Below are positions 26,694-34,091 of a DNA stretch of 42,585 nt, one piece after another. Positions within the stretch are counted from its first letter, which is position 1; the number at the start of each line of letters is the position of its first letter. The stretch comes from Gemmatimonadota bacterium (GTDB lineage: Bacteria > Gemmatimonadota > Gemmatimonadetes > Gemmatimonadales > Gemmatimonadaceae): NCBI GenBank assembly GCA_003152485.1, contig PMAE01000020.1:26695-69279 (forward strand). Reading direction: 5' to 3'. The translations under genes were made by a program, and so were the position numbers. The notes under the pieces are model-generated. The model searched no databases, had not been told where the DNA came from, and was given only the letters and a program-made list of their open reading frames with translations.

Positions 26694-27188
26694 ATGTCAA
26701 CTCCACAATCCGCTGTTCTCGCCGCCCGCTGGTCCCGAGTAGCTGTCGTCGGCGCAATCCTGATGATCGGCGTCGGCGCCGCGCCATCGACACCTGCCGC
26801 GCGACGAGCATCCGATCGCGTGTCCGGCACTCGCGCCCGGCAGCTGCAGTTGCACCTGCACCGACACCTGCACCTCGAACGGTCGGAGCCCGCGGCCAAC
26901 GATACGGTCACGGCGGCGCCGGCGGCCGTCCGGCTGTGGTTCTCCGAGCAGCCCGAGCTGGCCGTGACGACCGTGCGACTCAGTGCCACGGGTGGTGGAC
27001 CGATCGCGGTCGCGCCGCTCACCCGTGATGCTGGGGCCGACGCTCCGGTCGTCGCCCCGTTGCGCGGGCCGTTGGCGGCCGGAGTCTACACGGTGTGGTG
27101 GCGGTCCACGGCGCGCGATGGGCACGTTTCAACGGGCCAGTTCCAGTTCGTCATCGCGCCGCCCGGATCGAAAGCCGGCGCGAAATAG
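26694..27188 (+). CDS. copC: Copper-binding periplasmic protein CopC
   Basis: 164 residues. It has a signal peptide (VAVVGAILMIGVGAA) and then the CopC beta-barrel: HLHLERSEPAAND (the usual mature N-terminal His plus SxPA motif), VRLWFSEQPE and the C-terminal YTVWWRSTARDGHVSTGQFQF with its Asp-Gly-His copper ligand. Between the signal and the domain is an odd alternating tract (QLQLHLHRHLHLE). CopC binds Cu(II) and passes it to CopD for uptake or delivery. copD follows after 26 nt. Confidence 0.93.
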   Translation: MSTPQSAVLAARWSRVAVVGAILMIGVGAAPSTPAARRASDRVSGTRARQLQLHLHRHLHLERSEPAANDTVTAAPAAVRLWFSEQPELAVTTVRLSATGGGPIAVAPLTRDAGADAPVVAPLRGPLAAGVYTVWWRSTARDGHVSTGQFQFVIAPPGSKAGAK

Positions 27189-27214
27189 GGACTCGATCGC
27201 GCGGACGGTTTGGA

Positions 27215-28189
27215 ATGGATGGGGGTCTTTCGACGGCGGATGTCGTCGCGTGGCTCGGCCGATGGGTGATGCTGGCGGGGATCACCATCTCGGTTGGCGC
27301 GGTGAGCTGCCGGCTGCTGCTTGGCATGGTCGGCCAGCCGCTGGAACCGCTGCCCGACCGGGCGCGCCGAGCCGCGTCGTTGGGGATGTGGGCGTCGTTC
27401 GCGGTGCTGCCCGCCGCGCTCGTGCGGCTCGGCACCGAGGTCATGGACCTCGCTGACCCAGGCCAAACGTGGTCTGATTGGGTGCATCTCGCGGGGACGG
27501 TGCTCAGCCACACGCATTGGGGGTTGGTGTGGGTCGTACACGTCGCGATCGCGGTCGTCGGGAGCGCGGCGTTCGCGCGTGCGCGGACGGGGTCGCACCG
27601 GGCGTGGACTGCCGCGGGGGTCTGTGCGGTTGCATTGGCCGCCACCCCGGCGTTTGCCGGACATGCGGCGGCCGTCGAACACCACCGCGCGATCGTGATG
27701 ACGGCCGACGTGCTGCACGTCCTTGGCGCCGGCGCCTGGATTGGCACTCTGTGTGTGCTCGCGAGCGTCACGCTCTGGAGCGAGCCTCGCTCACCAGGGC
27801 GTCGCCGCGCCCCCGAAGAATGGGGGGCCGATATCGCCGGGCTGATACGGGCGTTCTCCCCCGTGGCGCTGACATCCGCGGCTGTCATGGCGGTGACCGG
27901 CAGCGTCGCGGCGTGGACCCATCTCGACCGAGTGGCATCGCTGTGGCAATCCGGGTATGGCCGGGCGTTGCTCGTCAAGCTTGCGCTGGTGGCGCTCGTG
28001 CTGGCAGCCGGCGCTTACAACTGGCAACGAGGCACGCCGGGGCTGACTGCACCCGGCGGCGGCGGGGTACGAGCGTTCACCCGGTCGGTGTCGGTCGAGA
28101 TCGCGCTCGGCATGCTCGTGCTGGTCGTCACGGCGGTATTGGTCGGGATGCCCATGCCGATGCCCATGACCATGCCCATGGCGCACTAG
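27215..28189 (+). CDS. copD: Copper transport membrane protein CopD with Met-rich tail
   Basis: 324 residues with eight hydrophobic segments. CopD features are GRWVMLAGITISVGAVSCRLLL at the start, GHAAAVEHHRAIVMTADVLHVLGAGAWIG (in part; conserved histidines) and GYGRALLVKLALVALVL near the end, the usual copper resistance D domain. The last residues are a repeat of Met with Pro or Thr (GMPMPMPMTMPMAH), a plausible Cu(I) site facing one side of the membrane. Works with CopC to bring copper into the cytoplasm or to a cuproenzyme. A separate gene here, whereas many bacteria fuse CopC and CopD. Confidence 0.93.
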   Translation: MDGGLSTADVVAWLGRWVMLAGITISVGAVSCRLLLGMVGQPLEPLPDRARRAASLGMWASFAVLPAALVRLGTEVMDLADPGQTWSDWVHLAGTVLSHTHWGLVWVVHVAIAVVGSAAFARARTGSHRAWTAAGVCAVALAATPAFAGHAAAVEHHRAIVMTADVLHVLGAGAWIGTLCVLASVTLWSEPRSPGRRRAPEEWGADIAGLIRAFSPVALTSAAVMAVTGSVAAWTHLDRVASLWQSGYGRALLVKLALVALVLAAGAYNWQRGTPGLTAPGGGGVRAFTRSVSVEIALGMLVLVVTAVLVGMPMPMPMTMPMAH

Positions 28190-28233
28190 CCGGTTCGTCG
28201 GCCCCCGTCGCGGCGGCCGTGCGGCACAGCCAA

Positions 28234-29745
28234 TCACCGCATCGTCATCCCGGCCGACATCTCGTCGGCCCCGTGCGAGTGGGCGGGGCGAATTCTCAGG
28301 TAGACGCCGATGCCGCCCGGGGTGCGGGTGTGGTATGTCGCGGCCAGCGTTTGTGGGATGGCGTCGAGGGTCAGCACGGCGCCGATGCTCGTCGTGAGGT
28401 ACGGCGTGAGCCGACCGATCACGCGGGCGTAGCCGATGCTGGCGGATCCGATGTTGAAGCGATCGGCCGCCGGTGGAGGGGGCGTGTCAACGAACAGATC
28501 GGCGGGTGATTTCGCGACGTACTCGAGCCGACCGAACACCGTGTTCGCGCCATCCAGATCGAGGTTCGATTCGACGAGTGCACTGTTGGACAGCCGGGGA
28601 TCGTTCGAGTAGAGATTCGCGCCGTAGATCAACGCGCTAGACCACCGCCCGCGGCTGCCGAAGGCCCGATCATTGAGGACTGAAGCACCAAGCCGGTGCT
28701 GCGAAACGGTCGGCTCGAGTTGCTCCGGGCGGTGCAGATATGCATACCACGTCGAGACGCTCCAGCCAGCGTCAGGGTTCACGGTGAGTCGGCCAGAATA
28801 CGAGTCGAGGACCGGCCCGTGGTCGTCGTACTCGATGTCGGATCGGTGTTGATCGGGCTCGTGGCCGTTGAAGAAACTGGATTCGAGCTTGATGTCGTGG
28901 GTGTAGATCCCAACTGTCGCGACACCGAAAGAAATGTGGGTAGCGTCTTGCCAGTGATGCGACAATGGCGCGAAGGGGTCGCTCTGTGCGGACGGTCGAT
29001 GGGGGAACGCCACTGGTCCTACAGCCGGCTCGCCGACCGGAGCCGCGTAGACCTGGACGGCCAGTCCGTGGGCGATCGGCGTGTCGTAGATGGCCGCCAA
29101 CTCCATGAACAGATTGTGCGGGTGTTGCCGGTCGTGGAGCGGCGTTCCGTTGAATGCTTCGCCGGATTGGAGAATGAGCGGATACCCACGGGGAGACGTC
29201 GTCCACGGGTCGGCGCTGAACATTCCCCGGAGGCCGAGTTGACCGTCGCCCAGCGCGTGCGTTGCGGCGCCCATGAGCCATCCGATTCCCACCAGTTGGG
29301 TAGCGCCGCGGCTGCCTCCGAACTGCTGGTCGTAGGCGCCGAATTCGACGCCGTGGATCATGAGCTGCCAACCGCCGATCGGAATGAGTTGGGCGTGCAT
29401 CGGCGCGCCGTCCGGAAGCCACGACGTCCCTGAGCCCTGGCGGGTCATTCCAATCCCGAGCGGTCCGGCGCGCATGTGCATCGTGGGTGAGCCGCTATCC
29501 GCGGGCATCTCGGCCATAGCAGCCATCGCGGGTGCGCTGCCCTGTGCGCCGCCCAGTGCGCCACCGCGTGCCGTCCCGCCCCCGTGGGCCGCATCGGCCG
29601 CCGAGTCCTGAGCGGTGTCGGCGGCAGCCGGCGGGGTGGACGCCGGAGACTGCCCGGCGACCGACCGCGCGCTGACGATGGCAAGGGCGAAGAGGGCGCG
29701 TGAGACCGACCGCCGGACAACAACCGGCGTGTGGCGACGGGACAT
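28234..29745 (-). CDS. Outer-membrane beta-barrel protein, His/Met-bearing, copper locus
   Basis: 503 residues. The signal peptide (VSRALFALAIVSARSVAGQ) is followed by an Ala/Gly-rich linker with several Met and His (PTMHMRAGPLG) and then about 400 residues of alternating beta-strand pattern without a TonB plug. Recurrent short motifs include HDRQHPHNLFMELAAIY, HHWQDATHISFGV and SSFFNGHEPDQHR, all rich in histidine; the end is HSHGADEMSAGMTMR. I do not recognise a named family, though proteins like this sit in metal resistance loci. It converges with copD and follows a small His/Cys-rich exported protein on its own strand. Confidence 0.75.
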   Translation of the reverse strand: MSRRHTPVVVRRSVSRALFALAIVSARSVAGQSPASTPPAAADTAQDSAADAAHGGGTARGGALGGAQGSAPAMAAMAEMPADSGSPTMHMRAGPLGIGMTRQGSGTSWLPDGAPMHAQLIPIGGWQLMIHGVEFGAYDQQFGGSRGATQLVGIGWLMGAATHALGDGQLGLRGMFSADPWTTSPRGYPLILQSGEAFNGTPLHDRQHPHNLFMELAAIYDTPIAHGLAVQVYAAPVGEPAVGPVAFPHRPSAQSDPFAPLSHHWQDATHISFGVATVGIYTHDIKLESSFFNGHEPDQHRSDIEYDDHGPVLDSYSGRLTVNPDAGWSVSTWYAYLHRPEQLEPTVSQHRLGASVLNDRAFGSRGRWSSALIYGANLYSNDPRLSNSALVESNLDLDGANTVFGRLEYVAKSPADLFVDTPPPPAADRFNIGSASIGYARVIGRLTPYLTTSIGAVLTLDAIPQTLAATYHTRTPGGIGVYLRIRPAHSHGADEMSAGMTMR

Positions 29746-29860
29746 GAAGTTCTCGAGCGGAGGCCGGGGCGTGGCACCTGTACCCAGATGGTCCGGGCAG
29801 CGACGGTGCACTCCGATGCCGCCGCCGGCGTGAGCCAGCGGCGGGCAGTGCGAACGCAGC

Positions 29861-30259
29861 CTACCGCTTGGGGGGGGGAGAGTCTGGCGCGGCGCGCCGT
29901 GCCGCGGGCGCGATCGTGGTGGCCGACGCGAGCGACTGGCTGGCGACGGCGCGCCCAACTTCCGTCCCGCGGGCGGGGGAGAACACCCCGCGACATGCGT
30001 CCATCCCGGCGCAGCAGCCTTGGTCGTGGTGCGGGTGGTGCGGCAGCTGAGGCGGCCCCAGCGTCGAGACGGCGACCGCGTCTGACGCGATCGTCCCCGA
30101 GGCCGCGCTCGGCGCCACATCTTGGCAGTGACCGGCCGTACCGTGCGGCATGTGGCCAGCGGCGACGTGGTGGGCGACGCACGCGAATAGCGGCGGCGCC
30201 AGGAACATCTGGACCACCGTAACCATCAGCACGAGACCAGCCAGTCCACGGCGCGGCAT
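29861..30259 (-). CDS. Small exported His/Cys-rich protein (third of its kind)
   Basis: 132 residues from the ATG at 30259, with AGGA 8 nt upstream. It has a signal (LAGLVLMVTVVQMFLAPPL, cleavage near the first Cys), then HH, HMPHGTAGHC, a linker and LPHHPHHDQGCCAGMDACR, with five Cys and at least ten His in all. It probably binds copper or a similar metal in the periplasm. A run of nine cytosines (coding strand) precedes the stop, so length could vary by slippage. The beta-barrel gene follows after 115 nt. Confidence 0.7.
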   Translation of the reverse strand: MPRRGLAGLVLMVTVVQMFLAPPLFACVAHHVAAGHMPHGTAGHCQDVAPSAASGTIASDAVAVSTLGPPQLPHHPHHDQGCCAGMDACRGVFSPARGTEVGRAVASQSLASATTIAPAARRAAPDSPPPKR

Positions 30260-30315
30260 CACCGGTATCCTAGCCTCTGATCGCGGGTAAGTCACGCGCC
30301 GCGGGTAGGGCGGGG

Positions 30316-31608
30316 TTACGCGGCGATGCGGTCGGCCACACCGGCGGCGCCAGGGTGGAACTCGCCCTCGCTCCGCGCGATGACGATCGTGGCGACGCCA
30401 TTGCCGATCAGGTTCACGATGGCGCGGGCTTCGGACATGAAGCGGTCGATACCGAGGAGGAGGGCCAGGCCGGCGACAGGGATGATGTGCGTGCTCCCAA
30501 GTGTGGACGCCAGGACAATAAACCCTGAGCCGGTCACGCCCGCCGCGCCCTTGGAGGTGAGCATCAGCACGGCGAGCGTGGCGAGTTGCTGACCGATCGA
30601 CATGTGCACATTGAACACCTGCGCCAGGAAGCCGACGGCCATCGCGAGGTAGATCGAGGTGCCGTCCAGATTGAACGAGTAGCCGGCCGGGATCACGAGG
30701 CCGACCACGGGGCGCGCGCATCCAAAGCTGACCAGCTTGTCCATCATGCCCGGCAACGCCGCCTCGGACGACGAGGTGCCGAGCACGAGCAGGATCTCGT
30801 CTTTGATGTGCGCGAGGTAGGCGAGCATCCGAAACCCCGCCAGGCGTGCGATGAGGCCGAGCACGACGAAGACGAAGATGCCCATGGTCAGGTAGACGTC
30901 GGCCATGACCCGAAGCAGCGGGCGCAGGGCGTCGAGGCCGAAGGTCCCGACGGTAAAGGCCATCGCGCCGAACGCCCCGACGGGTGCGACCAGCATGATG
31001 AGCGTGACGAGTCGAAAGAACACCCGCTCGAGGGAGTGGATGAGCGCGACCACGGGGCGCCCACTCTCACCGACCGCGCTCAGCGCGACACCGAAGACAA
31101 TGGCGACGAAGACAACCTGCAGGACATCACCGGCGGCGAACGCGCCGACGATGCTCGACGGCACGATGTGGGTGAGGATGTCCACGAGCGACCCCTGTTG
31201 CGCACCGTCGACATACCGGGAGACATCGCCGTGCGGCAGCCGGGTCGGGTCGAGGCCGGCGCCGGGACGCGTGAGGTTGACGACGACCATCCCAATCACA
31301 AGGGACGCAGTACTGACCACCTCGAAGTACAGCAGTGCCTTGACGCCGACACGCCCGACGCGGCGCAACGATCCCGCGCCCGCGATCCCCATCACGATGG
31401 TGAGGAAGATGACCGGCGTCACGATCATCTTGACGAGATTGATGAACGTATCGGAGACGGGTCGGAGGGCTGCGCCCCAATCCGGGCGGAGTGCGCCGAC
31501 CGTGGCGCCGAGCACGATCGCGACCAAGACCTGGGCACTCGGATGACGCGCGATGCGGGAGAGCACGCCGGCCGGGCTCCGGCCGCGCGTCTCGCCGTCG
31601 AGGGTCAT
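30316..31608 (-). CDS. Dicarboxylate/amino acid:cation symporter (DctA/GltP type)
   Basis: 430 residues with the SLC1 fold: eight helices plus two hairpins. The first hairpin carries GTSSSEAALPGMM and helix 7 has GYSFNLDGTSIY; both hold the substrate and Na+/H+ sites. FINLVKMIVTPVIFLTIVMGI near the start is typical. It imports C4-dicarboxylates or glutamate/aspartate; the SSSE hairpin and GYSFNLDG fit either. The ATG at 31608 overlaps the stop of the upstream 95-residue gene (ATGA), which decides the start over a longer frame from 31638. Confidence 0.93.
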   Translation of the reverse strand: MTLDGETRGRSPAGVLSRIARHPSAQVLVAIVLGATVGALRPDWGAALRPVSDTFINLVKMIVTPVIFLTIVMGIAGAGSLRRVGRVGVKALLYFEVVSTASLVIGMVVVNLTRPGAGLDPTRLPHGDVSRYVDGAQQGSLVDILTHIVPSSIVGAFAAGDVLQVVFVAIVFGVALSAVGESGRPVVALIHSLERVFFRLVTLIMLVAPVGAFGAMAFTVGTFGLDALRPLLRVMADVYLTMGIFVFVVLGLIARLAGFRMLAYLAHIKDEILLVLGTSSSEAALPGMMDKLVSFGCARPVVGLVIPAGYSFNLDGTSIYLAMAVGFLAQVFNVHMSIGQQLATLAVLMLTSKGAAGVTGSGFIVLASTLGSTHIIPVAGLALLLGIDRFMSEARAIVNLIGNGVATIVIARSEGEFHPGAAGVADRIAA

Positions 31609-31892
31609 CGAGTAGTTGCGACGAACACGTTGAGCCACGCGGGCCAGTTGCCACTCATCTCGAAGAAATCGTCGAAGTAGATGAGGCCCAGCGATTCCAA
31701 TTCGGCGACCAGGCCGGTGAGCGCGTCCTCGCCCACGAGTGGTCCGATCGCGATGAGGTCACCCTCGACCCGGAAATCATCCTCGGTCAACGCGAAGCGC
31801 TCGTCGAATGCGGTGCGCGTGAGCCCCGCCCGTTCGAATGCGGCGCGCTGGATCAGGAGGGTCGGGTACGCGTCGCTCAGCGGCAGCGGCAT
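31605..31892 (-). CDS. Small acidic hypothetical protein coupled to the symporter
   Basis: 95 residues, acidic, no signal or membrane segment. It begins MPLPLSDAYPTLLIQRAAFERAG and ends FFEMSGNWPAWLNVFVATTR. I do not recognise a family. Evidence that it is real: its stop forms an ATGA overlap with the symporter start, and its composition is protein-like with helices and a short beta stretch. No ribosome site is seen at the ATG. It is divergent from mnmG with 97 nt between the starts. Confidence 0.6.
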   Translation of the reverse strand: MPLPLSDAYPTLLIQRAAFERAGLTRTAFDERFALTEDDFRVEGDLIAIGPLVGEDALTGLVAELESLGLIYFDDFFEMSGNWPAWLNVFVATTR

Positions 31893-31977
31893 GGCGAACG
31901 TGTGGGGGGTGGCGGTTCGATCCGGGGGCCCCTGGAGGAGCACCGGCGGCCGCTCGTGACGATCGAGCGGCCCCGTG

Positions 31978-31983
31978 TACCTT
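31978..31983 (+). promoter_or_regulatory. -10-like TACCTT directly before mnmG
   Basis: TACCTT is followed by 6 nt and then the mnmG ATG, with no ribosome site. This fits a leaderless mRNA. Confidence 0.4.
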
Positions 31984-31989
31984 TGAAAT

Positions 31990-34038
31990 ATGCATCCCAA
32001 CGACCGTCGCCACACGGAGGCGGACTTCGACGTGCTCGTGGTGGGTGCCGGCCATGCCGGGACCGAGGCCGCGGTCGCTGCCGCACGTCTTGGCGCACGG
32101 GTCGGACTGGTCACGAGCGCGCTCGAGACGATCGGCCAGATGTCGTGCAACCCGGCGATCGGCGGCGTGGCCAAGAGTACCGTCGTGCGAGAGGTCGATG
32201 CCCTCGGCGGGATCATGGGACGCGCGACCGATCTCGCGACGCTGCAGTTCCGGATGCTCAATCGCGGCAAAGGGCCAGCCGTGTGGGCTCCCCGCGCACA
32301 GTGCGATCGTGGGCTGTACCGCCGGGCGATACGGTCGCTGCTGGAGCGGCATGCCAATCTCCACCCGATTCAAGGGACGGTCGCCCGACTGCTCCTCGAT
32401 CGGGCGCACCCCGAGTCCGCGGATCGATCGTCCGGGGGCGTCACGCACGGGTCGGCGGCCGTGGCCTCGACGTTTCGGGTCGTCGGGATCGAGACGATCG
32501 AAGGACGGCGCTTCGGCACGCGGTCCGTGGTCGTGACGTCCGGCACGTTCGGACGCGGACGCATCCATATCGGCACCGACCGGCAGGTCGCGGGCGGAAG
32601 GGCCGGCGAGGCGCCCGCCACGCATCTCGCGGAGCAACTCGAGGCACTCGGACTCACGGTCGGCCGATTCAAGACGGGGACCCCCCCGCGGATCGACGGG
32701 CGGTCGGTGGATTTCGCGCGGCTCGAGCGGCAGGAGAGCGAGATCGACGCCTTCGACTATTCCTGGTCGCACTTCTGGACCTCGCCCCGCACAACCATCA
32801 CCGAGACGCGTCACCCCGCACAGCTCCCGTGCTGGATCACCTTCCTCGGAGCAGAGGGAAAACAGGTCATCGCGGACCACCTCGGCGAGTCGGCGATGTA
32901 CGGCGGCGCGATCGCCTCACGCGGTCCGCGATACTGTCCCTCGGTGGAAGACAAGATCGTGAAGTTTCCGGACGCGGTGCGCCATCAGCTGTTCCTCGAG
33001 CCGGAAGGGCATGACACCTCCGAGCTGTATGTCAACGGGCTATCGACATCGCTCCCCGCGCCGGTGCAGGTCGAGATCCTCCACACGGTGCCGGGGCTCG
33101 AAGAGGCGCGAATGACGCGCGCGGGGTATGCGATCGAGTACGACTACTATCCGCCGACGCAGCTCGACGCGACGCTCGCGGTCCGCGCGGTGGCGGGTCT
33201 CTATTTCGCCGGGCAGGTCAACGGCACGACGGGGTACGAAGAGGCGGCGGGTCAAGGAGTCATGGCAGGCCTCAATGCGGCGCTCGCGGTCCAGCAGCGG
33301 CCGCCCGTCGTGCTCGGCCGCGAGACCTCATACCTCGGCGTATTGATCGACGACCTCGTCACCCGTGGGGTGGACGAGCCGTACCGCTTGTTTACTTCGC
33401 GGTCGGAGTTCCGACTCACGGTGCGACAGGACAACGCGCTCGCGCGCCTCGCACCGATCGGGCAATCACTCGGGCTGTACGATGCCGCCGAGCGGATGAT
33501 GGTGGAGACCCGGCTCGAGGCGGAGGGCGCGGCACGCGATCTCGCCGAACGCACGACGGTCCGGCCGGACCAAGTCGCGGGATTGCTCGTGGCCGCGGGG
33601 AGCGCGCCGCTCACGCAGCCGGTGCGGGCGGTCGAGCTCGCGCGCCGGCAGGGGGTAACACTCGAGGCGTTGTTTGCGGCGGCCGGCGTCGGGGCTGATC
33701 TCCCGCGCGACGCGATCATCACCGCGGAGCTCGAGATCAAATACGCCGGCTACTTCGACCGGGAGCGTGTCCAGGCAGAGCGAATGCGTCACATGGGAGA
33801 GCTGACGCTCGACGTGGGGCTGCCGTACGCGGAGATGCGCTCACTGACGCTCGAAGCGCGCCAGAAACTCGCGGCGCTCCGACCGGGAACGCTCGCGCAG
33901 GCGTCGCGGATCCCAGGCGTCAGTCCCAACGACCTGCAGAACCTCGTGATCGAGATCGAGCGGGTGAAACGGCGATTGAGCGCGATCACGGGTGCCGGGT
34001 CCGCAGCCGCGCGGCCAGCCGTCGCCGAGGAGCCCTAA
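31990..34038 (+). CDS. mnmG: tRNA uridine-5-carboxymethylaminomethyl modification enzyme MnmG (GidA)
   Basis: 682 residues. FAD-binding VVGAGHAGTEAA is near residue 17, followed by CNPAIGG, GIMGRATD, RMLNRGKGPAVWAPRAQCDR, RFKTGTPPRIDGRSVDF, the EYDYYPPTQLD stretch and GQVNGTTGYEEAAGQG; the C-terminal helical domain ends LSAIT. With MnmE it modifies the wobble uridine of several tRNAs. An extra Ser/Gly/His-rich loop (around PESADRSSGGVTHGSAA) enlarges the N-terminal half. In most bacteria rsmG (gidB) follows; here the next gene is a membrane protein. Confidence 0.97.
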   Translation: MHPNDRRHTEADFDVLVVGAGHAGTEAAVAAARLGARVGLVTSALETIGQMSCNPAIGGVAKSTVVREVDALGGIMGRATDLATLQFRMLNRGKGPAVWAPRAQCDRGLYRRAIRSLLERHANLHPIQGTVARLLLDRAHPESADRSSGGVTHGSAAVASTFRVVGIETIEGRRFGTRSVVVTSGTFGRGRIHIGTDRQVAGGRAGEAPATHLAEQLEALGLTVGRFKTGTPPRIDGRSVDFARLERQESEIDAFDYSWSHFWTSPRTTITETRHPAQLPCWITFLGAEGKQVIADHLGESAMYGGAIASRGPRYCPSVEDKIVKFPDAVRHQLFLEPEGHDTSELYVNGLSTSLPAPVQVEILHTVPGLEEARMTRAGYAIEYDYYPPTQLDATLAVRAVAGLYFAGQVNGTTGYEEAAGQGVMAGLNAALAVQQRPPVVLGRETSYLGVLIDDLVTRGVDEPYRLFTSRSEFRLTVRQDNALARLAPIGQSLGLYDAAERMMVETRLEAEGAARDLAERTTVRPDQVAGLLVAAGSAPLTQPVRAVELARRQGVTLEALFAAAGVGADLPRDAIITAELEIKYAGYFDRERVQAERMRHMGELTLDVGLPYAEMRSLTLEARQKLAALRPGTLAQASRIPGVSPNDLQNLVIEIERVKRRLSAITGAGSAAARPAVAEEP

Positions 34039-34051
34039 GAGCCACACGCAG

Positions 34052-34091
34052 GGTCGCATGTGCACCTACCCAGGCGACCGCATGTGCGACC
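34052..34091 (+). terminator. Hairpin after mnmG, abutting the next gene start
   Basis: GGTCGCATGTGC (34052-34063) pairs over 12 bp, with two G-U pairs, with GCATGTGCGACC (34080-34091). The loop is 16 nt. It lies 13 nt after the mnmG stop and ends one base before a GTG that could start the next gene. There is no U-tract. Confidence 0.45.
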
